Assembly (NCBI GenBank): GCA_004554165.1
Contig: SFNQ01000035.1
Span: 1-21,765, forward strand
Origin: Clostridiales bacterium
GTDB taxonomy: Bacteria > Bacillota > Clostridia > Christensenellales > CAG-138
Reading direction: 5' to 3'
Length of the DNA stretch: 21,765 nt
Shown here: positions 1 to 5,847 of the stretch, one piece after another
How the letters are laid out: each line of letters begins with the position of its first letter
Numbering within the stretch: position 1 is the stretch's first letter
Made by a program: the position numbers and the translations under genes
Notes under the pieces: generated by a model
What the model saw: the letters and a program-made list of their open reading frames with translations, nothing else
What the model was told of the DNA's origin: nothing
The model's database searches: none

Positions 1-36
1 TCATCATGCCTCTCGCCCCCCTCATCTTTATTTTAC
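1..36 (-). promoter_or_regulatory. Possible translation start region of a minus-strand gene running off the left edge
   Basis: On the minus strand a purine-rich GAGGGGGG stretch (about 16-23) lies 8 bases before an ATG at 7-5, followed by a second ATG at 4-2. A TAAAAT sequence further upstream could act as a -10 box, but no good -35 was found. Only two codons are inside the window, so the gene itself cannot be identified. This is an inference from the start signals alone. Confidence 0.25.
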
Positions 37-97
37 CATAAATTCATCCCCATAGAAAGTGCTTTCGCGCTTCCTATGGGGACTTTGTCTACAGCCT

Positions 98-127
98 GAG
101 AGGAAGCGCAAAGCGCTTCCTCTTTTT
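98..127 (+). terminator. Rho-independent terminator-like hairpin, copy 1
   Basis: A perfect 10-bp stem (GAGGAAGCGC with GCGCTTCCTC) with an AAA loop is followed by five Ts at 123-127 on the plus strand. No plus-strand gene is visible upstream, so it may belong to the palindromic repeat block rather than end a transcript. Confidence 0.5.
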
Positions 128-290
128 CAGTCTGTCGAAAAACCCCGGGGTTGATAAGGGGCCGCAGCCCCTTATGTTCCATCCGGCTCTGACGACAAGT
201 GCGTCAGAACGGATGAAAACCCGGAGGTTTTCGTACTTTGCGGGTTTTGCCGCCCGGGAGCGAATGCGAGAGGCAAAACCCGTAAAACGC

Positions 291-317
291 AAAAAAGTGG
301 CGTTCAGCCACTCTTTT
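291..317 (-). terminator. Possible bidirectional terminator downstream of the HAD gene
   Basis: AGTGGC at 296-301 pairs with GCCACT at 307-312 around a 5-base loop. Read on the minus strand, the stem is followed by a run of about six Ts (291-296). Read on the plus strand it is followed by CTTTT. It lies about 180 bases past the stop of the minus-strand proA/HAD unit and is the best terminator candidate for it. Confidence 0.45.
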
Positions 318-325
318 GACACTCT

Positions 326-355
326 GAGAGGAAGCGCTTTGCGCTTCCTCTTTTT
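326..355 (+). terminator. Rho-independent terminator-like hairpin, copy 2
   Basis: The same 10-bp stem as the hairpin at 98-127, here with a TTT loop, is followed by five Ts at 351-355. The repeated use of one stem sequence suggests a repeat element as much as a terminator. Confidence 0.5.
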
Positions 356-493
356 ATCGTTCCGTTTCCTTAATTTTGAATTCTCCCGCCCGCGCCAAGG
401 CCGCGGCACGCCGTCCGGATTGCCAGCCCTTCGCAGCGCGGGTTTCCCCGGCCCCTTCGTCCTCTTTTTGGGGCCGAAAGCCGGGCCCGTGGC

Positions 494-1312
494 TCAGACG
501 GCCGGCTCCGGCAGCTCGCCCCGCGAAAGCGCCTCCAGCAGGCAGGCCACGCCCTCGTCATCGCAGGCAGGCAGCAGGAGATCGGAAACCGCCTTCACAT
601 CCGGCACGCTGTCCGCCACGCAGGCGCCAAGGCCCGCCCAGCGGATCATATCGATATCCAGATAGCTGTCGCCCACCGCGCAGACCTGCTCCACGGGAAT
701 CCCCATGGTTTCCGCCAGCGCCGCCAGCGCCATCCCCTTGGTTGCTTTGGGATTGTTGATCTCCACATAGCCCGGCTGCGACGTCGTTACCGCGAGGACG
801 CCGCCAAAGCGCTCGGCGAAGCGCCTGCGCACCTCCTGCTGCTCCTCCGGGGGCGTGATGACAAGAACTTTCGGTACATCGCGGTATTCCGCCCAGGATC
901 GCAGGCCGGGCTCCACCCGGTTGGGCAGGTTGAGCCTCGCGCAATACCGTTCAAAAAACATCGTCCGGCGCTCAGAAATTACCTGATCGTCCTGATAGAT
1001 CTGCGCATGTACCCGCAGCTCCCCGGCATAGTCCAGTACGCCGCGAACCGCGTCCGAGGGCAGGCAGAGGCTTTGCAGGGTCTTCCCCGTTCCGGCATCC
1101 ACCGTCAGCGCGCCGCCATAGACAATCATGGGGCCGTCGATGCGCATCTGCTCCGCGATCATCCGGCTGCCGAAGTAGCCGCGCCCCGTCGCGATGGTAA
1201 CAAAAATGCCCCGCTCCTGCGCGCCCGCAATGGCCTTTACCGTGCGCTCGCTGAGCTGCGTCGGCACGTTCGTCAGCGTTCCGTCAATATCCAGCGCAAC
1301 CAGCCGAATCAT
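494..1312 (-). CDS. Cof-type HAD-superfamily phosphatase
   Basis: This is a 272-residue cytoplasmic hydrolase of the Cof/HAD-IIB family, whose members usually dephosphorylate sugar phosphates, FMN or similar metabolites. HAD motif I is LDIDGTLTN at the N-terminus, with the nucleophile and acid/base aspartates. Motif IV is VGDSYLDIDMI near the C-terminus and would bind Mg2+. A cap domain lies between them, and the length is normal for the family. The ATG at 1312 was chosen because it directly precedes motif I and is preceded by AAAGGGGGG at good spacing. The open frame extends upstream only as a shadow of proA. It starts 16 bases after the proA stop, so it is probably co-transcribed with proA. 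The substrate cannot be told from sequence. Confidence 0.9.
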   Translation of the reverse strand: MIRLVALDIDGTLTNVPTQLSERTVKAIAGAQERGIFVTIATGRGYFGSRMIAEQMRIDGPMIVYGGALTVDAGTGKTLQSLCLPSDAVRGVLDYAGELRVHAQIYQDDQVISERRTMFFERYCARLNLPNRVEPGLRSWAEYRDVPKVLVITPPEEQQEVRRRFAERFGGVLAVTTSQPGYVEINNPKATKGMALAALAETMGIPVEQVCAVGDSYLDIDMIRWAGLGACVADSVPDVKAVSDLLLPACDDEGVACLLEALSRGELPEPAV

Positions 1313-1328
1313 TCCCTTTTCCCCCCTT

Positions 1329-2570
1329 TCAGCGAATCTGTCCGCTGCCCCGAACAACATACTTGACCGTCGTGAGTTCCGGAAGCCCCATGGGCCCTCG
1401 GGCATGCAGCTTTTGCGTGCTGATGCCGATTTCCGCGCCAAAGCCGAACTCCCCGCCGTCGGTAAAGCGGGTCGAAGCGTTGACGTATACGGCGGCCGCG
1501 TCCACCCGGGCAAGAAACTCCTCGGCGGCGGCATAGCTGCCGGTGACGATGGTTTCGCTGTGATGCGTCCCGTAGCGGTTGATGTGCGTAATCGCCCCGT
1601 CAAGATCGTCAACAACCTTCACGGAGAGGATGTAATCCCCGTACTCCGTGCTCCAGTCCGCCTCCTGCGCGGGCTTTCCGCCCGGAACCAGCGGGAGCGA
1701 GCGCTGGCAGCAGCGCAGCTCCACGGGATAGCGGGCCAGTCGCGCCGAAAGCGCGGGCAGAAACTCCTCCGCCCGGCCTGCATGCACCAGCACCGTCTCG
1801 CAGGCGTTGCAGACCGAAGGCCGCGAACACTTGGCGTTCTCCGTGATATCCACGGCCATGGCGCAGTCCGCGTCCGCGTCCACATAGGTGTGGCACACGC
1901 CAACGCCGGTCTCAATGACCGGCACGGTGGCGTTCTCTACAACGGAGCGGATGAGCCCTGCGCCGCCGCGGGGAATCAGCACGTCCAGATAGCCGTTCAG
2001 GCGCATCATCTGCCGGGCCGCCTCGCGGCCCGTATCGTCCACGAGCTGGATCGCCCCCTCCGGCACGCCGTTTTCATAGGCGCAACGCGCCAAAACGTTT
2101 TTGAGGCAAAGATTCGTATGAATGGCCTCCCTGCCGCCGCGAAGCAGACAGGCATTGCCCGACTTCAGGCACAGGCCGATGGCGTCCACGGTCACGTTGG
2201 GGCGCGCTTCAAAGATGATGCCGATTACGCCCAGGGGTACGCGGCGCTTCTCAATGGAAAGGCCGTTGGGCCGTTTGGCCACCGAGTCCGCTCCGCCCAC
2301 CGGATCCGGCAGCGCGGCAACCTGGCGCAGTCCCTCTGCCATAGCCGCAATCCGCTTCGCCGTAAGCGAAAGCCGGTCAACGAAAGCCTGGCTGCACCCC
2401 GCGGCAATGGCCGCCTGCACATCCCGTCCGTTTTCGCCAAGGATCTCGTCCTGACATAAAAGCAAGGCCTCCGCCATACGGCAAAGCGCCCTGTTTTTCT
2501 CTTCCGTTCCCAAAACCGCCAGCGCATAAGAGGCCTGCTTTGCCTCGGAAGCCAACTGAAGTAATTCCAT
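1329..2570 (-). CDS. proA: Gamma-glutamyl phosphate reductase (glutamate-5-semialdehyde dehydrogenase)
   Basis: This cytoplasmic enzyme of proline biosynthesis reduces gamma-glutamyl phosphate to glutamate-5-semialdehyde with NADPH. The 413-residue length is standard. Diagnostic sequences are GIIFEARPNVTVDA, the PRGG segment in DVLIPRGGAGL, and the catalytic cysteine in RPSVCNACETVLVH (about Cys254). Also present are STEYGDYILSVKVV, THHSETIVT, and the C-terminal GISTQKLHARGPMGL. The ATG at 2570 has a GGGAGGCGG ribosome binding site. The usual partner proB (glutamate 5-kinase) is not next to it. Instead a BofC-like gene lies upstream and a HAD phosphatase follows. A promoter-like region with an 18-bp palindrome sits in the 57-base gap upstream, so the gene probably has its own promoter. 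Confidence 0.97.
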   Translation of the reverse strand: MELLQLASEAKQASYALAVLGTEEKNRALCRMAEALLLCQDEILGENGRDVQAAIAAGCSQAFVDRLSLTAKRIAAMAEGLRQVAALPDPVGGADSVAKRPNGLSIEKRRVPLGVIGIIFEARPNVTVDAIGLCLKSGNACLLRGGREAIHTNLCLKNVLARCAYENGVPEGAIQLVDDTGREAARQMMRLNGYLDVLIPRGGAGLIRSVVENATVPVIETGVGVCHTYVDADADCAMAVDITENAKCSRPSVCNACETVLVHAGRAEEFLPALSARLARYPVELRCCQRSLPLVPGGKPAQEADWSTEYGDYILSVKVVDDLDGAITHINRYGTHHSETIVTGSYAAAEEFLARVDAAAVYVNASTRFTDGGEFGFGAEIGISTQKLHARGPMGLPELTTVKYVVRGSGQIR

Positions 2571-2589
2571 ATTCCGCCTCCCGTGATTT

Positions 2590-2630
2590 GCTATAGTATA
2601 CTATAGCCGGGCGGCGGGCCGCAACCGTCA
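2590..2630 (-). promoter_or_regulatory. Putative proA promoter overlapping an 18-bp perfect palindrome
   Basis: GCTATAGTATACTATAGC at 2590-2607 is a perfect palindrome. On the minus strand it contains TATACT and TATAGT, either of which could be a -10 box. A TTGCGG lies 18 bases upstream of TATACT, and a TTGACG lies 20 bases upstream of TATAGT. A symmetrical sequence on top of a -10 box is the usual place for a repressor operator, but the regulator is unknown and the operator role is inference. Confidence 0.5.
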
Positions 2631-3182
2631 ACTTTCCGCGCTTTCCAGATACCCGTTGACCTGATCCGCCGTATCGAACACGATTCCCTCATAGAGTTCC
2701 TCGGCGGTTTCCGCATCGAAGGAAGCGGCGTACAGCGAAAGGGTCTGGATGCTCTCGATCTCCAGGGTTTCCCGGTTTGCCTGATAGATATGCAGCTGTC
2801 CGAGATCGTCCGCTTTCAGCATGACGTGTTCCGGGCACGCGCCCACGCGCACCCAGGAAAGCTGCACCTCCGCGGCGGAAAAGCTATCGATCATCGCATC
2901 CGGAAACTCCTTCTGAAACTCCTCCTGCGTCTGGCCCACATAGGGCAGGGCGTCCGGCTCCCTCTCCACCCGGTGGGTACAGCCGGAAAACTGATAGGTA
3001 AAATGCAGCTTTGTTTCCGGCACGATGTTCACAATCCCGATTCTGCCAACCTCGGAAAGCTCCTCTGCTCCATTCCCTGCCGCGCGGCCTGCCGGTATCG
3101 CAAGGCCGAGAAGCAATCCCGCCACAAGCCCCGCCGCGGCACAGATGAGCAATTTCTGATTCGTTCTTAAAAACTCCCGCAT
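2628..3182 (-). CDS. BofC-like membrane-anchored protein
   Basis: This is a 184-residue protein with one N-terminal hydrophobic segment (about residues 9-30), which is probably a membrane anchor or uncleaved signal. An extracytoplasmic domain follows. Its pattern resembles the BofC family: an early Cys-Thr-His near an acidic segment, then a GQTQEEF segment, then a DSFSAAEVQLSW segment, then CPEHVMLKADDLGQLHIYQ. In Bacillus, BofC is a forespore-secreted protein that restrains the SpoIVB protease during sporulation, and a similar role is possible here. The ATG at 3182 was chosen because GGAGGT lies 7 bases upstream; an upstream in-frame start at 3212 lacks such a site. It diverges from the membrane protein at 3297. 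The family call rests on remembered motifs, so confidence is moderate. Confidence 0.55.
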   Translation of the reverse strand: MREFLRTNQKLLICAAAGLVAGLLLGLAIPAGRAAGNGAEELSEVGRIGIVNIVPETKLHFTYQFSGCTHRVEREPDALPYVGQTQEEFQKEFPDAMIDSFSAAEVQLSWVRVGACPEHVMLKADDLGQLHIYQANRETLEIESIQTLSLYAASFDAETAEELYEGIVFDTADQVNGYLESAES

Positions 3183-3238
3183 ACGCCTACCTCCGGTTTC
3201 AGTTTGCGCCAAAAGAAGCAGAATATACCGTGGGGGCG

Positions 3239-3267
3239 TTCCCTTTTGGGGCGATATGCGTTACAAT
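3239..3267 (+). promoter_or_regulatory. Weak promoter for the GT-C-type membrane protein
   Basis: TACAAT at 3262-3267 is a good -10 box. The sequence 17 bases upstream (TTCCCT) is a poor -35. Transcription would begin near 3274, only about five bases before an ATG at 3279, which argues for translation from the downstream TTG at 3297. Confidence 0.35.
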
Positions 3268-3280
3268 AGCCTGAGTGAAT

Positions 3281-3286
3281 GGAGGG
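3281..3286 (+). promoter_or_regulatory. Ribosome binding site that decides the start of the 3297 gene
   Basis: GGAGGG at 3281-3286 sits 10 bases before an in-frame TTG at 3297. The site overlaps the G of the upstream in-frame ATG at 3279, and that ATG has no ribosome binding site of its own at proper distance. Confidence 0.5.
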
Positions 3287-3296
3287 ATTCCAAGCC

Positions 3297-5195
3297 TTGT
3301 TTCATATTCTCTCAACCCTGTACCTGATCGCGTTTGTTCTGAGCGGGCTTTGCGCCGCCCGGTTTGCGCTGCACAAGGAGCGGCCCCTGGTGCGCCTCTG
3401 GCTTGGCGGAGTCCTGGGGCTGCTTCTCCTGATCTGGCTGCCTGCGCTGGTTTCCTTCTGCATCGGCTTTACGCTGCTGTCGCAGCTGCTTGCGCTTGGA
3501 ATCGCCGCTGCTGCGGGCTGCGCTTTCTACCTGCTCTCCCGAAAACGTACGCCCTGTAAGACGGGCTGGCTTTCCGAAAGCGGCGCGCTCTTTACGCTGC
3601 TTCCGCTGCTGGTGGTCGGCATCATCCTGCTATCCACGCATACCATCGAGGAGCGCGGCGGCGCGCTGTACGTCGGCCAGTCCACCTATGGCGACCTTGC
3701 GATGCACCTTGGCTTTATCACCAGCATCGCGGAGCAGGGCGTTTTCCCGCCGATGTACTCCATCTGCCCGGATACGTCCGTGGGCTACCCCTTTCTCTCG
3801 GACAGCGTCAGCTCCACCTTCTATGTCCTCGGGGCAGACCTGCGGTTTGCGACGATGCTTCCGGCCATGTACGCCTATCTTCTCGTGCTGCTCGGGGTCT
3901 ATCTGTTCTTTGAGCGCTATTTGCGGGACGGGGCGAAAACCCGCCTGGCAACGCTGCTGTTTTTCCTTGGCGGCGGCTTTGGCTTTGCCTACTTTTTCGA
4001 CCTGCTGCAACAAAACGGCGGAAACTTCAGCCGCATTTTTACGGCCTTTTATGAAACGCCCACAAACAACGTTACGGTTGGAATCAAATGGGTCAACCCC
4101 ATTGCGGACATGCTCGTTCCCCAGCGCGCGACGCTCTTTGGCTGGGCGCTGCTCTTCCCCTGCCTCTACCTTTTGTACCGCGCCGCTTTTGAGGAGGACA
4201 CGGGGAGCTTTCTCCCGCTGGGCGTCATCGCGGGCTGCATGCCGCTGATCCATACCCATTCCTTCCTGGCGCTGGGCGTCATCAGCGCGGTCTATCTGCT
4301 GCGCTCGCTCCTGCGCCGCCAGAGAAGGGCGCAGCTGCTGGGCTATCTCAAATACGCCCTGATCGTCGCCGCGCTGGCCGGGCCGCAGCTGATTCTGTTC
4401 ACCTTCCGGCAGTCGGCCAGCTTTTTGCAGCTCCACTGGAACTGGGCGAATACCACCGACCACTTTCTCTGGTTCTACATCAAAAACCTTGGCCTGCTGT
4501 TCCTGCTGCTTCCGGTGGCGCTGCTGGATACCGACCGGCGGCACCGCGCCATTCTGAGCGGCGCAGGCATTCTCTGGCTGCTTGCGGAAATCGTGCAGTT
4601 TCAGCCCAATCCCTATGACAACAACAAGCTGCTCTTTGTCTGCTTCGCCTTCCTCTGCGGGCTGATTGCGGACTATCTCGTGCGCGCTTACCGAAGGCTC
4701 CGCGCCGCGGAGCTCCCCGCGTCACTGGGCGCCAAAGCTCTGGCGGTTCTCGTATGCGCGGCGCTGTTCCTCTCGGGTACGCTGACGCTCATCCGGGAAT
4801 ACCTTTCGGAGTACCAGCTGTTTGGCGCCGGGGAGACGGCGGCGGCAGCCTATGTCCGGGAGCACACGGAGCCGGACGCAACCTTTCTCACCCACAACAA
4901 CCACAACAATACCATCGCCGCGCTCACGGGCAGGAACATCGTCTGCGGCTCCGGCTCTTTCCTGTATTATCACGGCGTGGACTATGCGGACCGGGAGCAG
5001 GCGCTGCGCCCGATGTACGAACAGCCGGCGGAGTATTTGGAACCCCTGTCGGCTGCCTATGATGTGGACTATGTGTATATCAGCGGCCAGGAACTGGCCA
5101 ACTACCACTGCGATCTCGCCTATTTCGCCGAGAATTTCCGGGAGGTTTACAACGAGGGCGGCGTTCTGATCTATGACGTTACGCAAGCCCCATGA
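3297..5195 (+). CDS. Polytopic membrane protein, probable GT-C-type glycosyltransferase
   Basis: This is a membrane protein of about 632 residues with roughly a dozen hydrophobic segments and a soluble C-terminal domain from about residue 515. After the first N-terminal helices, a loop near residue 133 carries GDLAMHLGFITSIAEQG followed by a YPFLSD segment. An acidic residue and a histidine in such a loop are typical of lipid-linked-sugar-using GT-C transferases. The C-terminal domain has AAAYVREHTEPDATFLT, a TGRNIVCGSGSF segment and a VDYVYISGQE segment, a pattern common in GT-C and YfhO-like proteins. It would act at the membrane in glycan or glycolipid assembly; donor and acceptor are unknown. 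TTG 3297 is preferred because of its GGAGGG site; an ATG at 3279 would add six residues. Its stop overlaps the convergent DUF2461 gene by 17 bases. Confidence 0.7.
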   Translation: MFHILSTLYLIAFVLSGLCAARFALHKERPLVRLWLGGVLGLLLLIWLPALVSFCIGFTLLSQLLALGIAAAAGCAFYLLSRKRTPCKTGWLSESGALFTLLPLLVVGIILLSTHTIEERGGALYVGQSTYGDLAMHLGFITSIAEQGVFPPMYSICPDTSVGYPFLSDSVSSTFYVLGADLRFATMLPAMYAYLLVLLGVYLFFERYLRDGAKTRLATLLFFLGGGFGFAYFFDLLQQNGGNFSRIFTAFYETPTNNVTVGIKWVNPIADMLVPQRATLFGWALLFPCLYLLYRAAFEEDTGSFLPLGVIAGCMPLIHTHSFLALGVISAVYLLRSLLRRQRRAQLLGYLKYALIVAALAGPQLILFTFRQSASFLQLHWNWANTTDHFLWFYIKNLGLLFLLLPVALLDTDRRHRAILSGAGILWLLAEIVQFQPNPYDNNKLLFVCFAFLCGLIADYLVRAYRRLRAAELPASLGAKALAVLVCAALFLSGTLTLIREYLSEYQLFGAGETAAAAYVREHTEPDATFLTHNNHNNTIAALTGRNIVCGSGSFLYYHGVDYADREQALRPMYEQPAEYLEPLSAAYDVDYVYISGQELANYHCDLAYFAENFREVYNEGGVLIYDVTQAP

Positions 5196-5847
5196 GGAAG
5201 CGGTAAAGGGGCTTGAGCAGCAGCATGCCCTCCCTGATTTCGTCGGCAATCTCAGGCCGCAGGGTACGGGACAGCTCCGGCGATGAAAACTGGAAGGAGA
5301 GCCTCCTGAGGTTCAGCCAGGGCTGAAGCGCTTCGTTTGGCCCGGCAAAGCGGGGCCGTTTGAAGGCTTCCGAAACCAGCGCAAAGCGCTGCGTGAACGC
5401 CGGATCGCCCACCAGGGAGAGGAACTGCTCCGGCCTTGCCAGCATGCGCTCCCGAAACTGCCGCATCCGGGCGGAATCCGCCGCATACATCCCCATGCCG
5501 TAGCCATAGGCGTCGCGCTCAAACTCCGCATAAATGACAAAGCACTCGCTCACACGCTGCATCGGCGGGCGAAAGCCCAGCCACGCATGATCCCGATAGG
5601 GCGACTTATCCCTGGTATAGCGCGTATCCCGGCGAATTCTTGAGACGATATTGCTAAGCTTCGGGGAGAAGCCCGGATCGATCTCCAGCGCGGTGGGCAG
5701 CAGCTCCTCCGCAAGAAGGAACAGCGGCTCCTGTACAACTCTTTTATACCGTTCCCGGTTCGCTTCAAAGAACTCCCGGTTGTTCTGGAAGGCAATCTCC
5801 CAGAAAAAGCGGTAGGTATCCTCCGATAAGCCCTGAAATCTACTCAT
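5179..5847 (-). CDS. DUF2461 family protein
   Basis: This is a soluble protein of about 222 residues matching the DUF2461/TIGR02453 family of unknown function. Supporting segments are the N-terminal FFWEIAFQNNREFFEANRERYK, the middle RIRRDTRYTRDKSPYRDHAWLGF, and the GYGMGMYAADSARMRQFRERM region. The ATG at 5847 was chosen because GAGG lies six bases before it; another in-frame ATG at 5859 would add four residues. The start overlaps the stop of the upstream CARDB-like gene by 8 bases, so translation is probably coupled. It is the last gene of the tyrS operon. The 3' end overlaps the 3' end of the plus-strand membrane protein gene, leaving no room for a conventional terminator between them. Confidence 0.85.
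   Translation of the reverse strand: MSRFQGLSEDTYRFFWEIAFQNNREFFEANRERYKRVVQEPLFLLAEELLPTALEIDPGFSPKLSNIVSRIRRDTRYTRDKSPYRDHAWLGFRPPMQRVSECFVIYAEFERDAYGYGMGMYAADSARMRQFRERMLARPEQFLSLVGDPAFTQRFALVSEAFKRPRFAGPNEALQPWLNLRRLSFQFSSPELSRTLRPEIADEIREGMLLLKPLYRFLMGLA

Larger units (their letters stand above)
48..355. repeat. Palindrome-rich intergenic block (at least seven hairpins)
   Basis: The 493 bases before the first clear gene contain no convincing coding sequence but many perfect or near-perfect inverted repeats. They pair 48-55 with 74-81, 100-109 with 113-122, 154-162 with 167-175, 180-194 with 202-215 (with a small internal loop), 241-251 with 272-282, 296-301 with 307-312, and 328-337 with 341-350. 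The two GAGGAAGCGC hairpins (100-122 and 328-350) are near-identical copies differing in loop sequence (AAA versus TTT). The flanks of the first are also roughly complementary, 13 of 16 bases by eye. The block could be a cluster of intergenic palindromic elements, a MITE-like unit, or simply stacked terminators. The remaining stretch, 356-493, is GC-rich and shows nothing specific. Confidence 0.6.

Noticed and set aside
89..665. Overlapping open frames across the hairpin block and the end of the HAD gene
   Set aside because: They run through perfect inverted repeats, and their low-complexity Arg/Pro/Ser content shows no protein features.
1313..1615. N-terminal extension of the HAD phosphatase
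   Set aside because: The extra codons overlap proA in another frame; the catalytic DxD motif and a good ribosome binding site place the start at 1312.
1194..2459. Long plus-strand open frame opposite proA (421 codons)
   Set aside because: It is antisense to a clear proA and has the Arg/Ala/His-rich composition of a GC-rich shadow frame.
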